From: Oscillospiraceae bacterium
GTDB lineage: Bacteria > Bacillota > Clostridia > Clostridiales > Clostridiaceae
Assembly: GCA_009785875.1 (NCBI GenBank)
Contig: WQUF01000171.1
Location: 1 to 5,618 of the forward strand
Direction of reading: 5' to 3'
DNA length: 5,618 bases
Part shown: piece after piece, positions 1 through 5,487 of the stretch
Position numbering within the stretch: position 1 is the first letter of the stretch
Layout: the number at the start of each line of letters is the position of its first letter
Translations under genes and position numbers: made by a program
Notes under the pieces: model-generated
Told to the model about the DNA's origin: nothing
The model's input: the letters and a program-made list of their open reading frames with translations, nothing else
Databases searched by the model: none

Positions 1-403
1 ACTTTGTCTGTATTTGATAAAAAATTCTAGGAAGATCTTTATAGGATTTAAGCAAGTCTTTAGCTAAAATAGTGAAAACTTCCTCGTGAGTTGGGCCTAA
101 GCAAAAATCCTTATTATTTCTATCGGTTAATTTGAATAGATTATCACCATAAGCATCCCATCTTCCTGATTTTTTAAATAGTTCAGATGGAATTAAAGCA
201 GATAGTAAAAACTCTTCTGCTTCATTTTTATTCATCTCGTATCTTATAATATTCTCAATATTTTTTAAAACTTTTAATCCTAATGGCAAATAACTATATA
301 CTCCTGATGCTGTTTTGTATATTAAACCTGCTTTTAGCATAAGTTTGTGGCTTATGATCTCAGCTTCTTTTGGGTCTTCTCTTTGAGTAAATAAACTTTT
401 CAT
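1..403 (-). CDS. proS: Prolyl-tRNA synthetase, bacterial type (N-terminal 134 residues, cut by window edge)
   Basis: This class II aminoacyl-tRNA synthetase charges tRNA-Pro with proline in the cytoplasm. Only the N-terminal part is visible; the gene runs off the left edge. I translated 134 residues from the ATG at 403. The start MKSLFTQREDPKEAE, the region SHKLMLKAGLIYKTASGVYSY (residues 18-38) followed by LPLG, then SGRWDAYG (79-86), LGPTHEE (102-108) and SYKDLPRIFYQIQTK (120-134) match the N-terminal catalytic region of bacterial (type 1) ProRS, which normally is about 570 residues with an editing insertion. The insertion lies outside the window. The start codon is one base after the stop of the upstream type 3 proS, and the likely ribosome binding site GGGGAAGAG lies inside the last codons of that gene, so translation is probably coupled. 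Whether the full protein is intact cannot be seen here. Confidence 0.93.
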   Translation of the reverse strand, partial: MKSLFTQREDPKEAEIISHKLMLKAGLIYKTASGVYSYLPLGLKVLKNIENIIRYEMNKNEAEEFLLSALIPSELFKKSGRWDAYGDNLFKLTDRNNKDFCLGPTHEEVFTILAKDLLKSYKDLPRIFYQIQTK

Positions 404-404
404 T

Positions 405-1835
405 TTAATATGCTCTTCCCCAATACACCAAATGCTTTGCTTCTTTTCCACAGCATACACAGGTATCGGCGATTCTTTCTTCATCAAATGGGATATTCCT
501 TGAGGTTATCGCATATTCATCTTTAATTTTATCTTCACAAGCTCTATCACCGCACCACATAGCTTTTATAAATCCATTTTTAGTATCTGCGATTTCTTTA
601 AATTCTTCTGGAGTTTTAGCAACATAAGTCTTTTCGTCTCTTAGAGTTTTCGCTTTTTCGTATAGATTATTTTGGATTAAGTCTAAAACTTCTAAGACTT
701 TTGTTTCAAGTTCATCTAAAGAGACTACGATCTTTTCTCTGGTATCTCTTCTTACAAGAACGGCTTGATTTTTAGAAATATCCTTTGGACCGATCTCCAA
801 TCTGATTGGAACGCCTTTCATTTCATATTCGCTGAATTTCCATCCAGCACTTTTATCTGTGGAATCCATCTTTACTCTAGTCACTTTTAATAGTCTTTTT
901 CTCAATTCCTCGGCCTTTTCTAAAACTCCTACTTTATGCTGGGCGATTGGAATTATTATAACTTGAATAGGTGCAACTTTTGGAGGGAGAACGAGGCCGC
1001 TATTATCACCATGGCTCATGATTATTGCACCGACAATCCTCGTAGAAAGTCCCCATGAGGTCTCGTGAGGATATTTTAAAGTTCCATCTTTATCTGCAAA
1101 TTTTATATCGAATGCTTTTGCAAAATTATCACCAAAGTAATGGGAAGTACCTGCTTGAAGTGCTTTTCCATCATGCATTAAGGCCTCTATAGAATAAGTT
1201 GAATCAGCTCCTGCAAATTTTTCCTTCTCTGTTTTCTTGCCTTTAATTACAGGTATGGATAAAACTTCAATGCAGTGATCAGCGTAAATATTCAACATCC
1301 TTTCGGTTTCTTCTATAGCTTCTTCTTTTGTAGCGTGAATTGTGTGACCTTCCTGCCATAAGAATTCTCTGGTACGCAGGAATGGGCGCGTGGTCTTTTC
1401 CCATCTGACTACAGAACACCATTGGTTATAAAGCTTTGGAAGATCATTGTAGGATTGAATTATTCGTGCCCAGTGGTCGCACATCAAAGTTTCAGATGTA
1501 GGTCTAACGCATAATCTTTCCGAGAGTTCTTCATTTCCACCATGAGTTACCCATGCAACTTCTGGGGCAAATCCTTCAACGTGATCCTTTTCTTTTTGGA
1601 GTAAGCTCTCTGGAATTAACATTGGAAAGTATACATTTTCGTGTCCACATTCTTTAAATCTTCTATCTAAATCCTGCTGTATGAGTTCCCATATAGCATA
1701 GCCATAGGGTCTTAATATGACAAAACCCTTTACTATAGAATATTCAGCAAGTTCGGCTTTCTTTACTATATCTGTATACCACTGCGCAAAATCCTCATCC
1801 ATGTTTGTTATTTCAGAGACTAAATTTTTTTCCAT
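405..1835 (-). CDS. proS: Prolyl-tRNA synthetase, archaeal/eukaryotic type (ProRS type 3)
   Basis: This is a complete 476-residue cytoplasmic enzyme that attaches proline to tRNA-Pro. The length fits the short ProRS class without the bacterial editing insertion. Visible landmarks: RPYGYAIWE near residues 42-50 (motif 1 region), RPTSET at 111-116, class II motif 2 RWEKTTRPFLRTREFLWQEGH at 144-164, and motif 3 GLSTRIVGAIIMSHGD at 262-277. An anticodon-binding domain follows from about 290. The C-terminal zinc-type domain has Cys 428, 433, 459 and 462. The protein ends in Tyr, as family members do. The start is ATG at 1835, because AAAGGAG lies 8 bases upstream; an in-frame start 13 codons earlier has no such site and would add residues foreign to the family. 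It lies 88 bases after the Rpn gene and one base before a second, bacterial-type proS. No T-box consensus is visible in the short upstream gap. Confidence 0.97.
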   Translation of the reverse strand: MEKNLVSEITNMDEDFAQWYTDIVKKAELAEYSIVKGFVILRPYGYAIWELIQQDLDRRFKECGHENVYFPMLIPESLLQKEKDHVEGFAPEVAWVTHGGNEELSERLCVRPTSETLMCDHWARIIQSYNDLPKLYNQWCSVVRWEKTTRPFLRTREFLWQEGHTIHATKEEAIEETERMLNIYADHCIEVLSIPVIKGKKTEKEKFAGADSTYSIEALMHDGKALQAGTSHYFGDNFAKAFDIKFADKDGTLKYPHETSWGLSTRIVGAIIMSHGDNSGLVLPPKVAPIQVIIIPIAQHKVGVLEKAEELRKRLLKVTRVKMDSTDKSAGWKFSEYEMKGVPIRLEIGPKDISKNQAVLVRRDTREKIVVSLDELETKVLEVLDLIQNNLYEKAKTLRDEKTYVAKTPEEFKEIADTKNGFIKAMWCGDRACEDKIKDEYAITSRNIPFDEERIADTCVCCGKEAKHLVYWGRAY

Positions 1836-1843
1836 ATTGATTT

Positions 1844-1850
1844 CTCCTTT
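1844..1850 (-). promoter_or_regulatory. Ribosome binding site deciding the type 3 proS start
   Basis: AAAGGAG on the minus strand, 8 bases before the ATG at 1835. It supports MEKNLVSEI as the true N-terminus rather than the upstream in-frame start at 1874. Confidence 0.85.
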
Positions 1851-1868
1851 CAAATTCTGACTTGAATG

Positions 1869-1902
1869 CAACAAAAGGATGTTGTTCTAGTAATTGGAAC
1901 AA
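1869..1902 (-). other. Two overlapping small inverted repeats in the proS leader
   Basis: In the 88 bases between the Rpn stop and the proS start, the minus-strand transcript can form UUGUUC/GAACAA (1897-1902 with 1882-1887) or CAACA/UGUUG (1880-1884 with 1869-1873). The two share bases 1882-1884, so they exclude each other. Both stems are short, there is no U-run, and the T-box antiterminator consensus is absent. This may be chance. Confidence 0.25.
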
Positions 1903-1923
1903 GAAGTGGATAGATCATTATTA

Positions 1924-2775
1924 TTAATTATCTCCAAGGCGTTTCTTAAGCTCTGCGATTAGTGCATCTTTTTCTGATATTATTGTATCTTTTTCTGAAA
2001 TAACCTCTTTTATAACTCCCTGCCATTTTTCGCTTTCTTTTTTTGCAGCTTTTTCTGCAGCTTTTTTTCTTTCTTCTTCCAATTGTGCTTCATTTAAACG
2101 CTCTGTGAAATATGGAGAAGATTCAATTTTTCTCAAATTATTTACGCTTGCTACTGACTTATTATACATTACAATCAGCTCCTTTTCCAATTTTGTATTT
2201 TCAAATTCCAAGACAAATTTATCTGCTTTTTTTTGACTAGATATATCGAAGAAACGTGCTAACAAATATAGTTTACTCTTTTTATCTTTACTTTTTAGTA
2301 CTGTTTTAACATAAACCAGTGTGATTTCTATAACATCACTGTATACATCATGGTCATCTACGTCACAAAACTTTATGCGACGTATAGCTTTTTTATTGTT
2401 ATGGCTTGTAAGTATGAAACAAATATTAACTGGCTTGAGATCTTCATAGTTCATATTATCGACTACTTGGGTAGATAATGCCCTGCATGAATAGTAAACT
2501 GTGCGATTCACTAGACGTGCTTCTTTATACGATCTTTGCATATCTGCCGTATATATTCTTTTATTATTCGCTGTGGAAAAAACATCAAATCTAATTGAAT
2601 TAAGCAAAACATCGTCCTCCCTAAGAGAAGCTTGACTATGCGGTTCTTCATCTAATTCAATCTCATCGCCAGTAATTGCTGAAATAAGCTCACTAAATAG
2701 ATATCGTTTTGAGTACATGACCGAGAACACAATATCATTACTAGGACAAAAATGACTATGGTAATTTAGTTTCAT
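1924..2775 (-). CDS. Rpn family recombination-promoting nuclease / putative transposase (PD-(D/E)XK type)
   Basis: This 283-residue protein belongs to the Rpn/TIGR01784 group of putative transposases with a PD-(D/E)XK endonuclease fold. Characterised Rpn proteins of E. coli are DNA endonucleases that stimulate RecA-independent recombination; activity here is inferred. The N-terminus HFCPSNDIVFSVMYSKRYLFSELISAI (8-34) is typical. The likely catalytic residues are Asp64 (IRFDVF) and Asp78/Gln80 (IYTADMQ), where many relatives have Glu-x-Gln. NRTVYYSCRAL (90-100) and KPVNICFILT (114-123) follow the family pattern. From about residue 230 the chain is a charged Lys/Glu/Ala helix, probably a coiled coil, ending in two copies of a seven-residue ISEKD unit. 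The ATG at 2775 has AGGAAGGGG 8 bases upstream and a promoter-like sequence before it. No terminal inverted repeats of an insertion sequence bracket the gene. It is transcribed toward proS and may contribute read-through. Confidence 0.87.
   Translation of the reverse strand: MKLNYHSHFCPSNDIVFSVMYSKRYLFSELISAITGDEIELDEEPHSQASLREDDVLLNSIRFDVFSTANNKRIYTADMQRSYKEARLVNRTVYYSCRALSTQVVDNMNYEDLKPVNICFILTSHNNKKAIRRIKFCDVDDHDVYSDVIEITLVYVKTVLKSKDKKSKLYLLARFFDISSQKKADKFVLEFENTKLEKELIVMYNKSVASVNNLRKIESSPYFTERLNEAQLEEERKKAAEKAAKKESEKWQGVIKEVISEKDTIISEKDALIAELKKRLGDN
1963..2004 (-). repeat. Tandem 21-base repeat encoding ISEKD heptads
   Basis: Two adjacent 21-base units encode VISEKDT and IISEKDA (residues 258-271 of the Rpn protein). 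They extend the C-terminal coiled coil by one heptad each. In-frame units like these can change number by slippage without breaking the gene. Confidence 0.75.
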
Positions 2776-2807
2776 GGAATTTTCCCCTTCCTATGGGCTT
2801 TCCCTGT

Positions 2808-2835
2808 ATTATATTATAAAGCTTTTATTCTTAAA
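2808..2835 (-). promoter_or_regulatory. Probable promoter of the Rpn gene
   Basis: On the minus strand TTTAAG (2835-2830) and TATAAT (2813-2808) are separated by 16 bases. A second TATAAT overlaps the first by one base (2818-2813). Transcription would start near 2801, giving a leader of about 25 bases with the AGGAAGGGG ribosome site (2792-2784). The -35 match is weak. Confidence 0.5.
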
Positions 2836-2888
2836 TTTATATATTTTTTTCAGATAATTTATTACCAAAATTGTTCGTTAAATGCATG

Positions 2889-3107
2889 AAAAAATACATA
2901 GATTTCTTGCTAAAAGGCCTTTATCTAATTGGGACACTTCAGCGTAGCATCCATAGTGTAGAATAACCGTAGGATAGATTTTTAATTCTCACACTATGGA
3001 TAGCGTAGCGAATTGCGCACAATTTGGTGATGTACGGAAAGCAAAACTACAACCATGGCGAAACACCATAGCATACATGCCAAGAAATCTATGCATCATT
3101 TTTAATT
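2889..3107 (-). ncRNA. Candidate structured RNA (or MITE-like element), family not recognised
   Basis: This element sits in a 446-base gap without protein genes. It is about 42% GC in its core, against under 20% on the degV side. Outer arms 2889-2909 and 3081-3101 pair over 21 positions, with a perfect 13-base core CATAGATTTCTTG. Inside lie 3030-3036 with 3072-3078, 3053-3060 with 3064-3071 (loop of three), 3011-3015 with 3020-3024, and a long hairpin 2949-2964 with 2985-3001. Read as minus-strand RNA, two pairs in the outer helix, one in the second and two in the third are G.U; on the plus strand all five are A.C mismatches. This favours a minus-strand RNA. An extended -10 motif (3122-3114) predicts a start near 3107, just before the outer helix, and six U at 2894-2889 end it. 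I cannot assign it to a known RNA family. A transposable repeat with terminal inverted repeats remains possible. Confidence 0.5.
2941..3009. repeat. 53-base hairpin exactly flanked by 8-base direct repeats
   Basis: ATCCATAGTGTAGAAT (2949-2964) pairs with 2985-3001, giving a 16-bp stem with one bulged base and a 20-base loop. AGCGTAGC lies directly before it (2941-2948) and directly after it (3002-3009). This could be a small hairpin inserted with a target duplication, or part of the larger structured element. Confidence 0.6.
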
Positions 3108-3113
3108 ATTATT

Positions 3114-3122
3114 AGTATAACA
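3114..3122 (-). promoter_or_regulatory. Extended -10 motif upstream of the structured element
   Basis: The minus strand reads TGTTATACT (3122-3114), an extended -10 (TGn plus TATAAT with one mismatch). No good -35 is visible 17 bases upstream. The predicted start near 3107 coincides with the beginning of the closing helix of the element. Confidence 0.4.
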
Positions 3123-3176
3123 TAAAATTAATTAAAATAAAATACGATTATTGTACTTTTATAATTGTAAGATTTG

Positions 3177-3185
3177 TGTTATCAT
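3177..3185 (+). promoter_or_regulatory. Possible extended -10 promoter for degV
   Basis: TGTTATCAT is an extended -10 with one mismatch in the hexamer (3180-3185). There is no convincing -35. Transcription would start near 3192, about 30 bases before the degV start. It is divergent from the motif at 3114-3122. Confidence 0.35.
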
Positions 3186-3221
3186 AAGAATATATATCAT
3201 GAAAAGAGAGAATGTGATTAA

Positions 3222-4061
3222 ATGGAGAATATGAAAATATTTGGCGATAGTGCTTGCGATTTAACAAAAGATTTGGAAGCAGAGCTTAATGCCAAGAGAG
3301 CCATACCATTTTACATTGAAGTCGGCAACGAAACTATAATAGACGATGAAAATCTATCAATACCTGATTTAATGGCAAAAATGAAAGTGTGTGTTGGAAA
3401 AATGGGTTCAGCTTGCCCTTCGCCAGCATATTGGAGAGATGCCTTTATGAAAGGTAGTGGTGGCTTTGCAGTAACTATTTCCAGCAAGCTTTCCGGAATG
3501 TATCAAGCAGCAAAAATTGGTTTGGAAATGGCAAAAAGCGAAGTGTCAGGACTTATCGGTCATGTTTTTGATTCAAAATCTGCTTCCTGCGGTGAAGTAT
3601 TGGTGGCTCTAAAAATTCGCCAGTTTATAAAAAGTGAATTATCATTTGATGCCGTTGTAAAAAAGGTAGAGGAATTTATTGAAGAAATGAAAACCTTTAT
3701 CTTGCTTGAAGATGTTAGTAATCTTGTTAAAAACGGACGAATGAGCAAAATAAAGGGAACAGTTGTAAACATACTTGGCATAAAACCTGTGTTGTGCAGC
3801 AAAAACGGTGAAATTGACCTTTATGGTAAATTACGTGGTTCTTCAAATATTGCAGGAAAATTGCTTGATTGTATATCCAAATGCAAACGCGAAACAAAAG
3901 GAAACGATTTAGTTATTTCCCATTGCAATAATCTTTCCCTTGCAAATGAATTGAAAGATAAAGCGCACGAAATGTTTAATTTCAGCAGGATAATAATCTT
4001 GGAAACTAATGGTTTGACATCTTTGTATACGAGTAATAAGGGTGTTATTCTCAGTTTTTAA
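3222..4061 (+). CDS. DegV family fatty-acid-binding protein
   Basis: DegV proteins (about 280 residues) bind a fatty acid in a cleft between two alpha/beta domains. In Firmicutes such proteins (FakB) present exogenous fatty acids to the kinase FakA. This 279-residue protein has the full set of family landmarks: GDSACDL (8-14), MGSACPSPAYW (61-71), VTISSKLSGMYQAA (84-97) with the Ser pair that contacts the carboxylate in relatives, FDSKSASCG (116-124), LEDVSNLVKNGRMSK (162-176), LGIKPVL (185-191), GKLRGSSN (202-209) and ISHCNN (232-237). The tail, ending NKGVILSF, replaces the more usual HxGPG-type ending. Which lipid it binds cannot be read from sequence, and no fakA kinase is nearby. ATG at 3222 is chosen; AAGAGAG lies 11 bases upstream. 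ATG at 3231 would also start close to the conserved region. It appears monocistronic: 104 AT-rich bases follow before the next gene. No clear terminator is seen there. Confidence 0.93.
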   Translation: MENMKIFGDSACDLTKDLEAELNAKRAIPFYIEVGNETIIDDENLSIPDLMAKMKVCVGKMGSACPSPAYWRDAFMKGSGGFAVTISSKLSGMYQAAKIGLEMAKSEVSGLIGHVFDSKSASCGEVLVALKIRQFIKSELSFDAVVKKVEEFIEEMKTFILLEDVSNLVKNGRMSKIKGTVVNILGIKPVLCSKNGEIDLYGKLRGSSNIAGKLLDCISKCKRETKGNDLVISHCNNLSLANELKDKAHEMFNFSRIIILETNGLTSLYTSNKGVILSF

Positions 4062-4165
4062 AAATATTTTCTTTTAAAATGTTTAGAAAAAATTAAATAA
4101 ATTAGCATATTTTTTTAAAGTCTAAATATACATTATATATATTAATATATAGGTGGTTTTATGCA

Positions 4166-4384
4166 GTGATTGTTAAGGTTATTAAGAGTAATCTGCTATC
4201 TTTAAGGTACGAGTATTTGGATGATTTAGGCATGAATTTGAAAAAGAATCAGTCTTTTTCTTTCTTGCCTGTGAGCACTTCAGATGAGGATTTTTTCACT
4301 GTTGCTAAACAAATCAGTGATGCGCTAAGGGCTCCTGCTAAAAGTATAGAGCAGAGCACCACTACCATCTTTATGGAGGCGTAG
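4166..4384 (+). CDS. DUF1659 family small protein
   Basis: This 72-residue protein of unknown function resembles the DUF1659 family of short Firmicutes proteins. It has a hydrophobic strand-rich N-terminal half, a region SDEDFFTVAKQISDAL (residues 39-54) that fits the family's conserved helix, and a strand-like C-terminal TTTIFME. No signal peptide, membrane segment or catalytic motif is visible. The start is GTG at 4166, 9 bases after AGGTGG (4151-4156). An ATG at 4161 is nearer to that site but reads only Met-Gln-stop, and its TGA overlaps the GTG. The ribosome site of the next gene (GGAGG, 4375-4379) lies in its last codons. Members of this family are commonly paired with DUF2922 proteins, as here, which raises confidence in both calls. 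Confidence 0.8.
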   Translation: MIVKVIKSNLLSLRYEYLDDLGMNLKKNQSFSFLPVSTSDEDFFTVAKQISDALRAPAKSIEQSTTTIFMEA

Positions 4385-4387
4385 CAT

Positions 4388-4603
4388 ATGGAAACTACGA
4401 TGATAAAATACGTTTTCGAATTAGAAAACGGCGGAAGTAGAGTGGAAACAATCCGTGATATAAGAGCAGATATTACAAATGTTGAAATAATCGCTCTTGC
4501 CAATATCATTATTGAAAAGGGTGGCGAGTATAAGGGTTCGAAATTTAAGTCACTAACAAGTTGTGAAAAAGTTACTTCACTTACGGAAAAAATCACTGTT
4601 TAA
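4388..4603 (+). CDS. DUF2922 family small protein
   Basis: A 71-residue protein whose pattern fits the DUF2922 family of small Firmicutes proteins: a beta-hairpin start TMIKYVFELENGGSRVETI (4-22), a central helix NVEIIALANIIIEKG (31-45), and a C-terminal stretch with a charged strand (CEKVTSLTEKITV). The function of the family is unknown. The start ATG follows the DUF1659 stop by three bases and has GGAGG 8 bases upstream, so the two are one translational unit. It ends three bases before the hairpin terminator/repeat at 4607-4636 and is convergent with hepT. It is cytoplasmic by the lack of any signal or membrane segment. Confidence 0.82.
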   Translation: METTMIKYVFELENGGSRVETIRDIRADITNVEIIALANIIIEKGGEYKGSKFKSLTSCEKVTSLTEKITV

Positions 4604-4636
4604 TTTAAATGCTACTGCTTAATTGCAGTAGCATTT
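4604..4636. repeat. 33-base direct repeat, copy 1 (contains the hairpin)
   Basis: Identical over 33 bases to 5488-5520; the identity ends at both sides. The repeat contains the whole 30-base palindrome. The two copies lie 884 bases apart and enclose the mntA-hepT cassette. In this copy the minus strand encodes the last six residues (ATAIKQ, after Asn) and the stop of hepT. Confidence 0.9.
4607..4636 (+). terminator. Hairpin terminator between DUF2922 and hepT (convergent)
   Basis: AAATGCTACTGC and GCAGTAGCATTT form a perfect 12-bp stem with a TTAATT loop three bases after the DUF2922 stop. The plus-strand tail TTTAGTTCTTCTTTT is U-rich but interrupted. On the opposite strand the hairpin overlaps the last codons and stop of hepT, so its role for that gene is uncertain. 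Confidence 0.7.
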
Positions 4637-5004
4637 AGTTCTTCTTTTATAATCTCAATCTCATCTTTTATTCTTTTTGTAATATCCTTTGAAGCTATAT
4701 AAGAAATTAAAGTAAAAGCCGATTTATCTGAAATAGCATTATATTGATGGCTAGCCATATTTCTAAATTGTCTTAAATAGGTTTGATTTAAATCTAATTT
4801 TTTTAATGTTTCATCAGTAAGTGATTTTGTATGTTCATATATGTCTCCAATAGCATGTACAATTCCGCGCCTAATTATATTTTCTTGTTTAGGTAAATCT
4901 GTACTTAATTGAATTTTATACTTTTTTAAAGTGGATTTTATATCATTTTGGCAATCCAAAATTTTAACCAAAACTTGTAGATCTCTTTTTCTATTTTTGC
5001 TCAT
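4612..5004 (-). CDS. hepT: HepT-like ribonuclease toxin (HEPN, DUF86)
   Basis: This is the 130-residue HEPN partner of a type VII toxin-antitoxin pair. In characterised HepT proteins the RX4HXY motif forms the RNase active site, and the partner MntA silences it by AMPylating the Tyr. Here RNMASHQY places Arg81, His86 and Tyr88 exactly in that pattern, so both the catalytic and the modification residues are present. The rest is helical, as expected. The start chosen is ATG at 5004 (MSKNRKRD), which overlaps the end of mntA by 14 bases; the in-frame TTG at 5016 is a weaker choice. Translation is probably coupled to mntA. The last codons and TAG stop lie in the 33-base hairpin repeat, so the natural C-terminus may have been replaced or set by that repeat. 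Base composition is markedly AT-rich, suggesting transfer. Confidence 0.9.
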   Translation of the reverse strand: MSKNRKRDLQVLVKILDCQNDIKSTLKKYKIQLSTDLPKQENIIRRGIVHAIGDIYEHTKSLTDETLKKLDLNQTYLRQFRNMASHQYNAISDKSAFTLISYIASKDITKRIKDEIEIIKEELNATAIKQ

Positions 5005-5347
5005 ATATCCACACAATCTCGCCTTCGATTTCTTTTTTTAAAAATCTGTTTTCCCTCTGTTTTAATGCTGCATATTCAACGATGTCAGTTTTTTTATTAT
5101 ATTTATTTTTAAACATATCTTTTATTTCATCAATAAAATTAAAAAAATTAAGTGCATCTTCAAACATATCTTTTTTGGTATAGTTATAATCTATAACTAA
5201 ATCGATATCACTATTTTCAGTATAATCTCCTCTTGCGAAGGAACCAAAAACACCAATTTTTTTAATAGCTTCTTTATTCTTAAAATTATTCAATACATTG
5301 AAACTATCTTGTTTTATATGATTTATATTTAAATCGGAACTTAACAT
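4991..5347 (-). CDS. mntA: MntA-like antitoxin, minimal nucleotidyltransferase (MNT)
   Basis: A 118-residue minimal nucleotidyltransferase, the antitoxin of the HEPN-MNT pair. Relatives transfer AMP from ATP to the Tyr of HepT. The signature GSX10DXD is complete: Gly35-Ser36, then Asp47 and Asp49 in GSFARGDYTENSDIDLV. A third acidic residue, Asp88 in KKTDIVEY, fits the metal-binding carboxylate of the fold. The length is normal for MntA. ATG at 5347 has AAAGGAG 7 bases upstream. It is the first gene of the cassette, ahead of hepT, so antitoxin is made first. A good promoter lies at 5443-5416. Lys, Asn and Ile codons are very frequent and AT-rich compared with proS. Confidence 0.92.
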   Translation of the reverse strand: MLSSDLNINHIKQDSFNVLNNFKNKEAIKKIGVFGSFARGDYTENSDIDLVIDYNYTKKDMFEDALNFFNFIDEIKDMFKNKYNKKTDIVEYAALKQRENRFLKKEIEGEIVWIYEQK

Positions 5348-5361
5348 AAAAAACTCCTTTC

Positions 5362-5378
5362 ATTATTGTTTAAATAAT
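5362..5378. promoter_or_regulatory. Small inverted repeat in the mntA leader
   Basis: ATTATT and AATAAT flank a five-base GTTTA spacer just upstream of the mntA ribosome site. It could be an operator or leader hairpin for the toxin-antitoxin operon. In such AT-rich DNA it may also be chance. Confidence 0.2.
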
Positions 5379-5415
5379 AAAATTATTTTTGTGAATTACA
5401 TAAATCACTAACTTA

Positions 5416-5443
5416 ATTATATATTATATTATATGTTTTACAA
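5416..5443 (-). promoter_or_regulatory. Promoter of the mntA-hepT operon
   Basis: On the minus strand TTGTAA (5443-5438) and TATAAT (5421-5416) are separated by 16 bases. Transcription would begin near 5409, giving a leader of about 60 bases. Other TATAAT-like words lie in the spacer, so the exact -10 is uncertain. Confidence 0.6.
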
Positions 5444-5487
5444 TTTAAGTTTATATAAAATTCTGGTTGAATATAAATTATTTTCAT

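Noticed and set aside
2989..3079. Short minus-strand frame starting MYAMVFRHGCSF in the structured island
   Set aside because: About 29 codons, no ribosome binding site, and its bases are tied up in helices; better explained as RNA or repeat.
2878..3105. TTAA at both sides of the island as a target duplication
   Set aside because: Four-base AT words are expected by chance here and do not abut the best-defined arm ends.
3560..3802. Minus-strand open frame of 80 codons
   Set aside because: It lies wholly inside degV on the opposite strand and shows no family features or ribosome site.
4064..4096. AT-only inverted repeat after degV (AAATATTTT with AAAATGTTT) as a terminator
   Set aside because: The stem contains one G.U pair and no G-C pair, and is followed by A-rich rather than U-rich sequence.
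4114..4143. TTTAAA and TATATT with 18-base spacing as a DUF1659 promoter
   Set aside because: The predicted start falls on or next to the ribosome site, leaving almost no leader, and such words are common in this AT-rich stretch.
4249..4596. Minus-strand open frame of 115 codons
   Set aside because: It is antisense to the DUF1659-DUF2922 pair, both of which have good ribosome sites and family likeness.
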